Shown: piece by piece, positions 8,943 through 18,519 of the stretch | Layout of the letters: each line of letters begins with the position of its first letter | Numbering within the stretch: position 1 is the stretch's first letter | NCBI RefSeq assembly: GCF_014831675.1 | Contig: NZ_VJXY01000002.1 | Location: forward strand, 124,001-188,000 | Reading direction: 5' to 3' | DNA from: Komarekiella delphini-convector SJRDD-AB1 | GTDB taxonomy: Bacteria; Cyanobacteriota; Cyanobacteriia; Cyanobacteriales; Nostocaceae | DNA: 64,000 nucleotides | Made by a program: the position numbers and the translations under genes | Notes under the pieces: model-generated | Told to the model about the DNA's origin: nothing | The model's database searches: none | The model's input: the letters and a program-made list of their open reading frames with translations, nothing else

Positions 8943-10370
8943 TTAGGAGGCTTTTTCTCGTGTGATTGGTAAATCTAACCAATCGCTTAATTCGTTAGCT
9001 AGCCATTCAAGTTCTGCTTCATGTTTAATACCGCCATCAGTACCACCTAGCCGATACTTATAGATTCCTGACCAAACATCCAGTTGCGGTGGAACGTCAA
9101 CTCTGTTACCTTCAGAGTCTTTAGTAAAGTGTTGCGGAATGTAAACCAGCTTGGTGATGCTTTGTCTTGGCGATGGACGAGGACGATGAAATTGAAAAGT
9201 AAACAACTCCCAGGTTAAGGCAATTTGTTCGTGATTAAGACGTAAGCGGATGCGTCCAAATAAATGAAAGAGAAATGTATACAACATAAAAAAGCCAGCA
9301 CCCCAAAAGGGAAGTGAGAACAAGGCAAAGGGGATATTGACAGGAAAAGGGGCCGAGAGAGCGCCAATTGTCCAAAATAGGATAAATGAATTCCAGGCGA
9401 TCGCAAACAAACCTGTAAACAAAATTGAAGGGTGAAAGCCAACAGGTGGAACGATAATTTCTAGAGAATCCCAATTTTTGGTCAGTTGAACTTTACTACC
9501 AGCTGGTTTACCAAGAACCAAAGCAGGGCTGCTTCTCAACTGTGGTTCTTCTAAAGCTGCAAGTGCTTGACTAGCAGAATTCAAACGCCGTTCTAAACTG
9601 GGTTCAGTTATCCACTTTAACCAATTAGTAAAGCTAGGACTCAAATTAGTCAACTGCTCAAACTGAATGCGAAAATCCTTTTGGGGTAAATCTGCTGGAT
9701 GAGTACCCGTTACTAAGTAAATCAAAGTTGCGCCTAAACTATAAAGGTCTGAAGCTGCAACAGTACGTGCGCCAAATTGCTCCGGTGGCATATATCCATA
9801 GGTTCCTACCACAGTCCTAGTTCCACCTTCTGCGGCGAAAACTGTCTGCACTGAGCCAAAATCTACTAGGTAAACTTGACCAGCACTATTACCAGAGCGC
9901 TCCCCCAATAAAATATTGCTAGGCTTAATATCACGGTGAATCACAGGTGGATGCAGCCCATGCAGATAAATCAGAATTTCTAATAGGGATTTAGCTATCT
10001 GTTTGACTTCAATCTCTGTAAAAGTCCGTCCAGATTGTAAGTATTGCTCTAAAGTTTGTGCTGGGATATAAGTTTGTACTAAAGCAAATCCTTTGATAGG
10101 TGAATTTACCTCAAAATAGTCTAAATAGCGAGGGATCAAAGGATGTGATAAAGATTTTAAGGTTTCAGCTTCACGCTCAAATAACTTGAGATCATCCCAT
10201 TCAAAGTCACTACTAAAAGAAAGTAACTTGATAACCACTAATTCACCAGTGATTTGATCCCGCGCTAACAGTGTCCGCCGCCCTGCTTTTTTTCCTAATT
10301 GTTGCTGAACTGCGTAGCGTAGACGCGCAGCGTCTTGTTCCCAAACATCGCCTAACATTTCCCCACTCAT
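8943..10370 (-). CDS. Serine/threonine protein kinase with C-terminal membrane segment
   Basis: Hanks-type kinase of 475 aa. Kinase motifs are in order: VVIKLL lysine near residue 47, HRDIKPSNILL catalytic loop near 140, VDFGSV near 168, and MPPEQFG in the activation segment near 195. The kinase domain ends near residue 275. Two hydrophobic segments follow at about 315-365 (ILFTGLFAIAWNSFILFW and PFALFSLPFWGAGFFMLYTF), then a cytosolic-looking C-terminal domain of about 100 residues. The arrangement of an N-terminal kinase, a double transmembrane hairpin and a PH-like tail recurs in cyanobacteria, but substrates are unknown. tatA follows 38 bp downstream. Confidence 0.9.
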   Translation of the reverse strand: MSGEMLGDVWEQDAARLRYAVQQQLGKKAGRRTLLARDQITGELVVIKLLSFSSDFEWDDLKLFEREAETLKSLSHPLIPRYLDYFEVNSPIKGFALVQTYIPAQTLEQYLQSGRTFTEIEVKQIAKSLLEILIYLHGLHPPVIHRDIKPSNILLGERSGNSAGQVYLVDFGSVQTVFAAEGGTRTVVGTYGYMPPEQFGARTVAASDLYSLGATLIYLVTGTHPADLPQKDFRIQFEQLTNLSPSFTNWLKWITEPSLERRLNSASQALAALEEPQLRSSPALVLGKPAGSKVQLTKNWDSLEIIVPPVGFHPSILFTGLFAIAWNSFILFWTIGALSAPFPVNIPFALFSLPFWGAGFFMLYTFLFHLFGRIRLRLNHEQIALTWELFTFQFHRPRPSPRQSITKLVYIPQHFTKDSEGNRVDVPPQLDVWSGIYKYRLGGTDGGIKHEAELEWLANELSDWLDLPITREKAS

Positions 10371-10464
10371 TATTATTACTTATAATGTTACGAATTAAAT
10401 GTTTTTGTAGCTTATAGTTTGTTGAATTGGCAAGCCGATATCTTTAGTATAATTGTGTGATTCT

Positions 10465-11067
10465 ATGCCCTCACAACTTTGGCCTTACATTACCCCTGGT
10501 ATTCCTGATGAATTGTTCGAGCACTTGCCAGGAATTCCCCTGAGCCAGCGAGAAGTCCGGCTGTTGTTAATTGCCCAACTGCGATTAAAACCTGATTCAG
10601 TGTTGTGGGATATTGGTGCAGGGACGGGTACAATTCCGGTAGAAGTGGGGCTGCTGTGTCCAAACGGACGGATTATCGCTGTAGAAAGGGATGAAGAAGT
10701 AGCCAATCTGATTAAACGCAATTGCGATCGCTTCGAGGTGAAGAATGTCGAAGTAATTGAAGGGAGCGCCCCAGAGTGTTTGCATGACCTTAAACTTACC
10801 CCTCATCGTGTCTGTATTGAGGGAGGACGCCCTATTCAGGAAATTTTACAAGCCGCTTGGCATTATTTACCATCATCAGGCCGGGTTGTCGCCACAGCTG
10901 CTAATTTAGAAAGTCTGTATGCTATTTCCCAGATATTTTCTCAGTTAAGGGCTAGAAATATAGAAGTTGTTCAGTCTGCGGTTAATCGATTAGAAACACG
11001 CGGCTTTTCTCAAACCTTTACCGCCGTCGATCCCATTTTTATCCTCAGTGGTGAGAAACTGGACTAG
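10465..11067 (+). CDS. cbiT: Precorrin-6B C15-methyltransferase (decarboxylating), CbiT type
   Basis: SAM-dependent methyltransferase of the corrin (vitamin B12) pathway, about 200 aa. The SAM-binding motif DIGAGTGTIPVEVG sits near residue 48, followed by GRIIAVERDEE (motif II) and VEVIEGSAPE. The N-terminal TPGIPDELFEHLPGIPLSQREVR stretch (given here only as landmark TPGIPDELF) is typical of CbiT. CbiE is not fused, unlike the CobL form. A TTG at 10453 is a possible alternative start; the ATG at 10465 is chosen. The stop codon TAG at 11065-11067 lies within the first unit of a GGGACTA array. The same-strand neighbour is cdsA. Confidence 0.88.
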   Translation: MPSQLWPYITPGIPDELFEHLPGIPLSQREVRLLLIAQLRLKPDSVLWDIGAGTGTIPVEVGLLCPNGRIIAVERDEEVANLIKRNCDRFEVKNVEVIEGSAPECLHDLKLTPHRVCIEGGRPIQEILQAAWHYLPSSGRVVATAANLESLYAISQIFSQLRARNIEVVQSAVNRLETRGFSQTFTAVDPIFILSGEKLD

Positions 11068-11230
11068 GGACTGGGGACTGGGGACTAGGGACTGGGGACT
11101 GGGGACTAGGGACTAGGGACTAGGGACTAGGGACTAGGAAAAAGTTTTCCAAATACTCAATCCCCAATACCCAATACCCAGTACCCAATACCCAATACCC
11201 AATACCCCATACCCAATACCCAATCCCAAA
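11061..11230. repeat. Two different heptamer arrays between cbiT and cdsA
   Basis: 11061-11138 is about ten units of GGGACTG/GGGACTA. 11152-11230 is about ten units of CCCAATA with a few variants (CCCAGTA, CCCCATA). Both have the same 7-bp period but different sequence, and together they make up almost the whole intergenic spacer. There are no spacers between units, so this is not a CRISPR. Confidence 0.92.
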
Positions 11231-11237
11231 TACTTCT

Positions 11238-12128
11238 ATGCCTTGGTCTCGGATTATTAGTGGAATTGTTGCGATCGCTCTTGCTCTTTCTTTGACCCTG
11301 TTGGGAGGTTGGTACTTTACCCTCATGTTTGCGGTTGTCGTCTTTTTGGGTCAACAGGAATATTTTAATTTGGTGCGGGCCAGAGGTATAGCTCCTGCGG
11401 CTAAAACTACTATGGCTTTCAGCCTAGTTTTGTTAGTGATTTCTACGCTTGATAGCAGTTTAGCCGATGCGGTGATGCCAATAGCTGGCACACTTATTTG
11501 TTTTTACTTATTATTTCAGCCCAAATTTGCCACGATCGCCGATGTTTCTGCTTCTATTATGGGATTATTTTACGTAGGCTATTTACCAAGTTACTGGGTG
11601 CGGTTGCGAGCAATAGATAGTGCTACTTTCAGCAATCTATTTTTGGGTGGTTATTGGCCTCCAACCTGGACAGATTTTTGGGAAAAAGGAAATTTTGCCT
11701 CATTACCACAAGGTTTGACATTAACACTGCTGACTTTCTTATGTATTTGGGCAGCTGATATCGGTGCTTATATTATTGGCAAATTCTTCGGGAAAACCCG
11801 TCTGTCTGAAATCAGCCCTAAAAAAACTGTGGAAGGTGCTATTTTTGGTATCACCTCCAGTGTTACCGTAGCTCTAGCTGGAGCTTACTATCTCGACTTA
11901 CCTAGATCCCTTTTCACTGGTTTTGCATTGGGTTTGCTGATTGGCATTGCTAGTCTTTTAGGCGACCTTACCGAGTCTATGCTGAAACGGGATGCTGGAG
12001 TTAAAGATTCCGGTCAGTTAATCCCAGGTCACGGCGGTATTTTAGACCGTACCGATAGTTATATTTTCACAGCTCCTTTGGTTTACTATTTCGTGACACT
12101 GCTGTTGCCGCTCATAGCAGATAAGTGA
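11238..12128 (+). CDS. cdsA: Phosphatidate cytidylyltransferase (CDP-diglyceride synthase)
   Basis: Integral membrane enzyme that makes CDP-diacylglycerol from phosphatidic acid and CTP, the precursor of phosphatidylglycerol. It is 296 aa with about eight hydrophobic segments, beginning with IISGIVAIALALSLTLLGG. The family signature is complete near the C-terminus: LKRDAGVKDSG followed by PGHGGILDRTDSY, carrying the metal-binding Asp residues. It starts 8 bp after the heptamer array, downstream of cbiT on the same strand. Confidence 0.95.
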   Translation: MPWSRIISGIVAIALALSLTLLGGWYFTLMFAVVVFLGQQEYFNLVRARGIAPAAKTTMAFSLVLLVISTLDSSLADAVMPIAGTLICFYLLFQPKFATIADVSASIMGLFYVGYLPSYWVRLRAIDSATFSNLFLGGYWPPTWTDFWEKGNFASLPQGLTLTLLTFLCIWAADIGAYIIGKFFGKTRLSEISPKKTVEGAIFGITSSVTVALAGAYYLDLPRSLFTGFALGLLIGIASLLGDLTESMLKRDAGVKDSGQLIPGHGGILDRTDSYIFTAPLVYYFVTLLLPLIADK

Positions 12129-12623
12129 ACAAATGGGGTGGTGGGTCATAGGTCTTATGTGACACTTTTATCTGTAGTGTAAACTTCACCCTAACCTGCT
12201 CTAATCTGCAAACAGCAGGAGGTCTAGGTTAAGGCTTAAGGCAAATGGAAAGCCCTTTTGGACTTTCCAGGACATCTAGGTTCTTAACTCTCTATCCTCT
12301 GGCTGCTTTAGCTATGGACTGGTAGCCTTAATTGTTTGTTATAAGAGTATTTTCTGATACTTGCCTAACAAACTAGGAAAATTAACTAAGACAGAGGAGA
12401 ATAGCAGTAAAATTATTGCTGCTACCGCTAATTATGGTATCCAAACACAAAGAGCGGTGATTATAAATAAAGCCGTTTTTAGATGAATAAATATACCCAA
12501 TCTAAAGGAGCCAAAAGTCAGAGTGTAGATGTATTCTGACCGCATCTTGCAAGAAGATATCGCAAGCAATTGAGAACCACTATATTATTGAAAATAAAGA
12601 ACTAGCATTTTATTTTTTAATCA
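12129..12623. other. Convergent spacer after cdsA with local secondary structure
   Basis: About 495 bp without a convincing open frame. Two hairpins stand out: CCTGCT (12195-12200) with AGCAGG (12214-12219), and TGGAAAG (12246-12252) with CTTTCCA (12263-12269), the latter with an inner CC/GG pair. TCTAGGTT occurs twice (about 12223 and 12275). A small RNA is possible, but I cannot match it to a known family. Confidence 0.4.
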
Positions 12624-13337
12624 TCAAGGGTTAACATTAATTCGCCCACAACATACCAGTTTGCCAGGGATCAGCGTTAGTTCTTGAATATCGACATCTG
12701 AGCCTAGATCCAGATTGTACACATGACTACCCTCTAAGAGTGGTTCCTGATTGTGCTTGATTGGGATGTGTGTTAGTTGCAACTCATGACCATTGAGTAA
12801 TTGTAAACCCACGCAAATCTCCAGAGATGTTGTTTTACTATTGGTGGCTGGGATGCCGCACAGTATAATTTGTTGATTGTCAAGGAGAATTTTTTGCCAA
12901 TTAATTGGTTGAAATTCTGGAAAATATTCTGGTAATAATTTAACCAGTACGTCATTGAAAGCAGTAGATAATAGGTCAGATGAGATAGAAGCATTAAGAT
13001 CCTTCTCGTCTATGGTTAATTCGCCAACTACCGATACTGTTTCTAATAGGCGTAGTGGTTGTCCTTTAAGTACTGAGCCAATGTTTATCCGAATATTTTC
13101 TGCCACTATTTGTATTTGCGTAATTAAAAGACCTTGATAAACTGCATGAGTAGCAAAAATGGATACCAAAGGAATGCGTCCAGAAAGAATTTGGCGATCG
13201 CTTGCTCTAATCTCTACTTCCAGTTGGGATACTTGACTAACTTGCGTTCTCAACCAAAGTTTGAGTGCTGTTGTCAACACTTGCGTAATTACCCGGATCT
13301 TATTTGCGTTGATTGATGGGAAATTTTGATCAGGCAT
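12624..13337 (-). CDS. DUF2993 (LmeA-like) domain protein
   Basis: A 237-aa protein of the DUF2993 family, common in cyanobacteria and related to the mycobacterial phospholipid-binding LmeA. It shows the alternating beta-strand pattern of the family: VEIRASDRQILSGRIP near residue 40, an IRINIGSVLKGQPLRLLE stretch near 85, and VVGELTIDEKDLNASI near 105. No signal peptide or transmembrane helix is visible, so it may act at the inner membrane face or in the cytoplasm. Lipid binding is inferred from the family only. Confidence 0.8.
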   Translation of the reverse strand: MPDQNFPSINANKIRVITQVLTTALKLWLRTQVSQVSQLEVEIRASDRQILSGRIPLVSIFATHAVYQGLLITQIQIVAENIRINIGSVLKGQPLRLLETVSVVGELTIDEKDLNASISSDLLSTAFNDVLVKLLPEYFPEFQPINWQKILLDNQQIILCGIPATNSKTTSLEICVGLQLLNGHELQLTHIPIKHNQEPLLEGSHVYNLDLGSDVDIQELTLIPGKLVCCGRINVNP

Positions 13338-13471
13338 CTAACTACTCTATTTATAACTATTTGCTAAAAAATCGAGAGAACTTAAACAAACCCTAAATGT
13401 AACATTTATGTCTACTTGTTACAAAATGCAAATATCATGTAATTGTTAACAGAAAAATCAGCAATTTCCAC

Positions 13472-14284
13472 ATGGAGGCACGGTTACAAAAAATTCTTGC
13501 TCAGTGGGGTATTGCCTCACGTCGTGAAGCCGAAGAAATGATTCGGCAGTCGCGTGTACAAATAAATGGGGTATCTGCACATTTAGGTCAAAAAGTTGAT
13601 CCCCAAAAAGATGCGATCGCAGTTGATGGTCAGCCTGTCTTTGAAAAGCAGCGTCCGGCTTTAATCTATCTATTGCTGCATAAACCAGCTGGCGTGGTTT
13701 CGACTTGCGACGACCCGCAGGGAAGGACGACAGTCCTGGATCTATTACCAAAAGAATTACGCGAAGGTTTAGGTATTCACCCAGTGGGGCGGCTAGATGC
13801 AGATTCTACAGGAGCTTTAATACTTACCAATGATGGAGATCTGACATTTAGGCTAACCCATCCACGCCATAGTATTTCCAAGACATATCGTGTTTTGGTA
13901 AAAGGACATCCCCCAAAAGCAGTACTGCAAATGTGGCGTCAGGGTGTGGTATTAGAGGGAAGAAAAACACGACTAGCCAAGGTACACCTGATAGAACGTT
14001 TCGCTGATCAAAGCTTGTTAGAAATTGTTTTGCAGGAGGGAAGAAATCGCCAGATTCGCCGTATCGCCCAACAGTTGGGATACCCAGTTATCAAGCTGCA
14101 TCGGACTGCCATAGGCCCAATTCAATTACAAACCCCGAAGGAACCCTTTTTAAGAGAGGGTAACTATCGCTCCCTAAAAAATGATGAGATTCGCTTTTTA
14201 CAAGAGCAGGTAAAGCAACCTATTAAAGATTCAGCTGAGTTAAGGAGTGTAAAAAAGCATGAAATGGCTAAGAAAGAAGAATAA
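13472..14284 (+). CDS. Pseudouridine synthase, RsuA/RluB family with S4 domain
   Basis: RNA-modifying enzyme of 270 aa. An N-terminal S4 RNA-binding domain (LQKILAQWGIASRREAEEMI) precedes the catalytic domain, whose motif GRLDADSTGALILTNDG near residue 105 carries the catalytic Asp. KPAGVVST and EGRNRQIRRIA are the other family blocks. The likely substrate is rRNA (RluB or RsuA type), not resolvable here. The last 26 bp overlap the start of the next gene, which suggests translational coupling. Confidence 0.92.
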   Translation: MEARLQKILAQWGIASRREAEEMIRQSRVQINGVSAHLGQKVDPQKDAIAVDGQPVFEKQRPALIYLLLHKPAGVVSTCDDPQGRTTVLDLLPKELREGLGIHPVGRLDADSTGALILTNDGDLTFRLTHPRHSISKTYRVLVKGHPPKAVLQMWRQGVVLEGRKTRLAKVHLIERFADQSLLEIVLQEGRNRQIRRIAQQLGYPVIKLHRTAIGPIQLQTPKEPFLREGNYRSLKNDEIRFLQEQVKQPIKDSAELRSVKKHEMAKKEE

Positions 14285-15071
14285 TGATCAGGCAGTATTA
14301 TCGTTAGAGCAGCAACGATCTGAAAAGTTGGCAGAAATGGGTGCTCAACTTTGGGCATCGCGTCAAGAACAGGGTTTATCTCTAGAAGAAGTAGTCATAT
14401 TAACAAAGATTCCCCGACGTTTATTGCAAGCGATTGAAGAAGGTAATTTAAACGATTTGCCAGAACCAGTCTATATTCAGGGTTTTATCAGGCAATTCGC
14501 TGACGCATTAGGTTTTAACGGAACAGAATTTGCTAACAGTTTTCCTATCAGTGCTCAACCAGTGAACTCCCAAACTATTGGGAAAACTTCACCCCTGGCT
14601 CAATTACGTCCTATTCATCTTTACTTTCTTTACATATTCCTAATTTTATGCACTGTGAACGGCTTATCTCAGTTATTGAATAATGCCGCGCTACAAGCAA
14701 ATAATAATCAAAGCGAGCCAGATTCAGAAAAACAGTACGTTGTCAAACCAGAGCTAACACAACCAAAACAATCAGTAGAAGCCCAACCGGTTAGCGACAC
14801 TCTCAGTAGGATTCAAGAGGTGCAACCAGTACAGATTGGTGTCACCTTAAAAGCATCATCTTGGATTCGTGTCGTAGCTGATGGCAAAACCGAGTTTGAA
14901 GGTACTCTCCCAGAGGGAACTCGCCGTACATGGAGAGCGCGAGAGCAACTGACAGTGAAAACTGATAATGCTGGTGGTGTTTTAATGAGCGTTAATCAGC
15001 AGAAAGCCAAGGAAATGGGAGAGCCAGGGAAAGTAGAAGAAATCAAGATTGCTGCTAAGCCTAGACCTTGA
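14259..15071 (+). CDS. RodZ-like protein: helix-turn-helix plus DUF4115
   Basis: A 270-aa single-pass membrane protein. The N-terminal HTH_25/Xre-like domain (LWASRQEQGLSLEEVVILTKIP, landmark QGLSLEEV near residue 38) is followed by one transmembrane helix at about 113-135 (LYFLYIFLILCTVNGL). A variable linker follows, then a C-terminal DUF4115 domain (VTLKASSWIRVVADGKT, near residue 195). This is the RodZ layout, a morphogenesis factor linked to MreB. The ATG has AAGGAG about 10 bp upstream, inside the preceding gene. Role in cell shape is inferred from the family. Confidence 0.85.
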   Translation: MKWLRKKNNDQAVLSLEQQRSEKLAEMGAQLWASRQEQGLSLEEVVILTKIPRRLLQAIEEGNLNDLPEPVYIQGFIRQFADALGFNGTEFANSFPISAQPVNSQTIGKTSPLAQLRPIHLYFLYIFLILCTVNGLSQLLNNAALQANNNQSEPDSEKQYVVKPELTQPKQSVEAQPVSDTLSRIQEVQPVQIGVTLKASSWIRVVADGKTEFEGTLPEGTRRTWRAREQLTVKTDNAGGVLMSVNQQKAKEMGEPGKVEEIKIAAKPRP

Positions 15072-15154
15072 AATATAGGGTATGGGGCATGGGGCATTGA
15101 GCATTGAGCATCAGTTAAACCTCATCTTCCCCAGCCTCCTCAACCCCCCCAGCC

Positions 15155-16663
15155 TTATTGTGCTTGCGGGGCGCGTCCATTGAGTTTAGTAAGACTTTTC
15201 AGCTTGGAGCTTAATTCTTCTGTGAAAGCTGACGCTTGATAGCGCCATTCCCAGTTACCCTCAGCAACGCCAGGAAAATTCATCCGCGTTTCGTTTCCTA
15301 ATCCCAAAACATCTTGCAAAGGAATAATCGCTTGATTAGCTATGGAACTTAAAGCTAGTCGAATTAAATCCCAGTGAACGCCTTCAGGACTGATACAACC
15401 TAAATAAAGCAGCAAGTTTTGCTTTTCGGATTCACCAGCTGTGTTGAACCAGCCTATTGTTGTGTCATTGTCGTGAGTCCCGGTATAAACTACAGCATTT
15501 CGCGGGTAGTTGAACGGTAAAAATGGATTATCGGCATCAGAACCAAAGGCAAACTGCAAAACTTTCATACCGGGAAATTCATATTTGTCTCGTAACGCAT
15601 CTACCTCTGGGGTAATTACTCCCAAATCTTCGGCTAAGACGGGTAGCTTACCCAACTTCTGCTTAATAACTTCAAAAAAAGCTTCTCCCGGCGCTTCAAC
15701 CCATTCTCCATTAACAGCTGTTTCTTCTCCTTGTGGCACAGACCAAAAAGCTTCAAAGCCACGGAAATGATCAATGCGGATAATATCTACATAATCTAGC
15801 ATTGCCTCAAAGCGCTGCACCCACCACTTAAAGTCTTGTTTTTGCAATTCCTCCCAGTCATAAACTGGGTTGCCCCACAACTGACCTGTATTGCTAAAGT
15901 AATCTGGTGGAACTCCTGCCATTTGCGCGGCTTCTCCAGTCTTTTCATCTAAACAAAAGATGTTAGGATGCGCCCACACATCGGCACTATCGTGAGCTAC
16001 GTAGATAGGGATATCGCCGATAATATCTATACCACGCATGTTGGCGTAGCTTTTTAGCTCTGACCACTGCCGGAAAAACTCAAATTGGATGAATTTGTAA
16101 TAGAAGATTTCTCCATTGAGCCGACGTTGTACCTGATCTAATGCTTGCGGTTCCCGCTTGACAAGCTCTTGTTCCCATGTATGCCAGCTTGCACCGTCAT
16201 TTGCATCTTTCAGTGTCATAAATAAGGCATAATTGTCTAGCCAATAGGCTTTGCTGTCGCAAAAACCTGCAAATTCTTTTTGCTGTATGGGCGTAGCATG
16301 ATTTCTAAAATTTTCACAGGCTTTTTTGAGTAGTCCAATCTTAATCGGCACAACCTGCTCAAAATCTACCTTTTCCGTTGGAAATGCTGGTAAGTTAGCA
16401 AAGTCTTCTTCAGCGAGCAAACCCTCTTCTAGCAATTTTTCTGGGCTAATCATCAAGGGATTTCCTGCCATTGCCGAGTAGCACATATACGGAGAATTAC
16501 CGTATCCAGTAGGGCCCAAGGGTAAAACTTGCCAATATTGTTGATGGCTATCTTTGAGAAAGTCAATGAAGCGGTAGGCTTCTAAGCCTAAATCTCCAAT
16601 GCCAAATCGACTGGGAAAGGAAGTGGGATGCAGCAAAATACCGCTTGATCTAGGAAAAGGCAT
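15155..16663 (-). CDS. malQ: 4-alpha-glucanotransferase (amylomaltase)
   Basis: Glycoside hydrolase family 77 disproportionating enzyme, 502 aa, full length. It transfers maltooligosaccharyl units during glycogen breakdown. It begins with RSSGILLHPTSFPSRFGIGD, a GH77 N-terminal pattern; YWQVLPLGPTGYGNSPY follows. The nucleophile region is RIDHFRGFEAFW and the acid/base region is EDLGVITPEV. It converges with the RodZ-like gene and diverges from the Nudix gene. Confidence 0.96.
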   Translation of the reverse strand: MPFPRSSGILLHPTSFPSRFGIGDLGLEAYRFIDFLKDSHQQYWQVLPLGPTGYGNSPYMCYSAMAGNPLMISPEKLLEEGLLAEEDFANLPAFPTEKVDFEQVVPIKIGLLKKACENFRNHATPIQQKEFAGFCDSKAYWLDNYALFMTLKDANDGASWHTWEQELVKREPQALDQVQRRLNGEIFYYKFIQFEFFRQWSELKSYANMRGIDIIGDIPIYVAHDSADVWAHPNIFCLDEKTGEAAQMAGVPPDYFSNTGQLWGNPVYDWEELQKQDFKWWVQRFEAMLDYVDIIRIDHFRGFEAFWSVPQGEETAVNGEWVEAPGEAFFEVIKQKLGKLPVLAEDLGVITPEVDALRDKYEFPGMKVLQFAFGSDADNPFLPFNYPRNAVVYTGTHDNDTTIGWFNTAGESEKQNLLLYLGCISPEGVHWDLIRLALSSIANQAIIPLQDVLGLGNETRMNFPGVAEGNWEWRYQASAFTEELSSKLKSLTKLNGRAPQAQ

Positions 16664-16838
16664 ATTTAACCTGAATTAGTAGGAGGGAGCGATTCTTTGA
16701 ACGACACGCTACGCGATTGCCCAAGGGGCAGTGGCAAAGCCAATCGCATCGAATTTATCACGGAACAGGATTTCAGTTATCAGTTGTCACAGAGCTAATG
16801 AATATTGTTAACTGTTAACTGTTCACTGTTAACTGACT

Positions 16839-17270
16839 ATGACTTACCGAAATCCTGCACCGACAGTTGATATCATCATTGAACTAGTAGATCGACCTCA
16901 TCGGCCAATAGTGTTAATTGAAAGACATAATCTACCCTTAGGTTGGGCTATACCGGGTGGTTTTGTGGATTATGGGGAACGGGTGGAAGTAGCAGCACGG
17001 CGGGAAGCTGAGGAAGAAACGGGTTTGCGGGTGGAATTAGTTGAACAATTACTGGTGTATTCTGACCCCAATCGTGATCCGCGTCAGCATACAATTAGCA
17101 TTGTGTTTTTGGCGACGGCGACAGGAGAACCTCAAGCGGGGGATGATGCTAAGGGTGTAGGCATTTTTGAGTCTTGGCGTGTGCCTGAGAATTTATGTTT
17201 TGACCATGACAAAATTCTGCGGGATTATTGGCGGTATCGGCATTATGGGATACGTCCGAGGTTGGGGTAG
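16839..17270 (+). CDS. Nudix hydrolase
   Basis: A 143-aa hydrolase of nucleoside diphosphate-linked substrates. The Nudix box is complete: [20 protein letters not shown] continuing to ETGL fits GX5EX7REUXEEXGU, starting near residue 47. The substrate is not predictable; ADP-ribose, NADH or 8-oxo-nucleotides are all possible. The gene ends about 155 bp before the RidA gene on the same strand, with a short AAAGGACGCAAAGG repeat in between. Confidence 0.92.
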   Translation: MTYRNPAPTVDIIIELVDRPHRPIVLIERHNLPLGWAIPGGFVDYGERVEVAARREAEEETGLRVELVEQLLVYSDPNRDPRQHTISIVFLATATGEPQAGDDAKGVGIFESWRVPENLCFDHDKILRDYWRYRHYGIRPRLG

Positions 17271-17425
17271 AGGGACGAACCGCAAAGGACGCAAAGGGCG
17301 CAAAGGAAGAGGGGAGAGGAATACCTGTGACTGGTGCGATAATGCCTGATGGAGAGGTTTACAAACCGATCGCCTCTGAGATGGAAATCGGTAAGCAGGA
17401 AGCATCGTTAGAGAAAGTGATATCT

Positions 17426-17815
17426 ATGACTCGTAAAGTAATTCGTACTGATAACGCACCCGCTCCAGTGGGCCCTTATAATCAAGCGATCGCGGCTTCT
17501 GGTCAATTAGTATTTGTGGCTGGACAAATTGCAATCGATCCTCGCCTCGGTGATGTTGTTTACACTGATGATGTCAAAAAGCAAACTGAGCAGGTAATGG
17601 CTAATCTGGAAGCTATCCTGACAGCAGCAGGTGCAAATTTCCAAAAGGTGGTAAAAACCACTGTATTTTTAGCTGATATGAATGATTTTGCCGCAGTAAA
17701 CGCGGTTTATGCCAAATATTTCCCCGAAGATACAGCCCCAGCGCGTGCTTGTGTTCAGGTGTCGCGTTTGCCTAAAGATGTGTTGGTAGAGATTGAGGCG
17801 ATCGCAGTGATATAA
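17426..17815 (+). CDS. ridA: RidA family enamine/imine deaminase (Rid/YjgF)
   Basis: Cytosolic trimeric protein that hydrolyses reactive 2-aminoacrylate and related enamines to keto acids. It is 129 aa from the ATG at 17426, the normal family length. An open frame extends upstream to 17228, but that part is Gly/Lys-rich and comes from repeat sequence. Family blocks are [26 protein letters not shown] and the C-terminal [20 protein letters not shown], whose Arg binds the substrate carboxylate. Confidence 0.93.
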   Translation: MTRKVIRTDNAPAPVGPYNQAIAASGQLVFVAGQIAIDPRLGDVVYTDDVKKQTEQVMANLEAILTAAGANFQKVVKTTVFLADMNDFAAVNAVYAKYFPEDTAPARACVQVSRLPKDVLVEIEAIAVI

Positions 17816-17890
17816 GCTAATCAGTAAATTGGATGTGTAGCAGTTGACTTTGGGAATACTGAAAATAAGTATCCTAAAGGAGTATTAAAA

Positions 17891-18364
17891 ATGGCTAAAA
17901 ATCAGATCAGTGCTAATCTGGCTCCAGCAGATCAAGAAGCAGTTATGCAGGCGATCACCACCATTCACGAAAAGTTACCGTTTTTGATTGATTTGACAAC
18001 CGAAAAACGCCGAGCAATGCTGAAGATGGGAGATAAAAGTCGGGCATTTGTCAGCAAAGCATTGGAAATTGCAACACAAAACCCTGACTTTTTGCCCCGT
18101 TCTTTTGATTTAGAAGAGATGCGCCGCGACTTGGCGTTGTATGAAGCGTTATATCCAGTGCTGCTATCTCTAACGCAACTGCAAGAATTGGTGGACGATA
18201 CTTATATAGCCACGGGTAGTGAGGCATATGTAGCAGCTTTGGCAGTTTACAATTATGCTAAAGCTAGCGGTGATGTCGCGGGTTTAAATATAGCCATTGA
18301 TGAGATGGGACGCAGATTTTACCGCCGTTCCAATAAAAATAAATGCGAAGCCACGGCTAGCTAA
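17891..18364 (+). CDS. Conserved protein of unknown function
   Basis: 157 aa, mostly helical, with no signal peptide or membrane segment. I do not recognise a domain. Landmarks are KLPFLIDLTTEKRRAMLKMGD near residue 30 (KRRAMLKMGD) and YVAALAVYNYAKASG near 117. Translation signals are good: AAAGGAG sits 9 bp before the ATG. A strong terminator follows about 40 bp after the stop, so this is probably a monocistronic, well-expressed gene. Confidence 0.8.
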   Translation: MAKNQISANLAPADQEAVMQAITTIHEKLPFLIDLTTEKRRAMLKMGDKSRAFVSKALEIATQNPDFLPRSFDLEEMRRDLALYEALYPVLLSLTQLQELVDDTYIATGSEAYVAALAVYNYAKASGDVAGLNIAIDEMGRRFYRRSNKNKCEATAS

Positions 18365-18401
18365 AACCGCAACAGGCGATTATTATACATACTATTTTTA
18401 A

Positions 18402-18436
18402 GGGCACAACTAATGTTGTGCCCTTTTTGCTTTTTT
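18402..18436 (+). terminator. Rho-independent terminator
   Basis: A perfect 9-bp stem GGGCACAAC (18402-18410) / GTTGTGCCC (18415-18423) with a TAAT loop, followed by TTTTTGCTTTTTT. It ends the gene at 17891. The other strand reads into an A/T-rich run, so it may also serve the pst operon, which converges on it. Confidence 0.93.
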
Positions 18437-18519
18437 GTATCTAAAAATCTGTAAAACCTGCGTCATACGATTTTAGATTGTGTTTGGGTAGCGTCTCAAA
18501 AAAAGAGTTAACGGAATCT

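Noticed and set aside
17228-17425. N-terminal extension of the RidA frame
   Set aside because: It is Gly/Lys-rich, repeat-derived and overlaps the Nudix gene. RidA proteins are about 130 aa.
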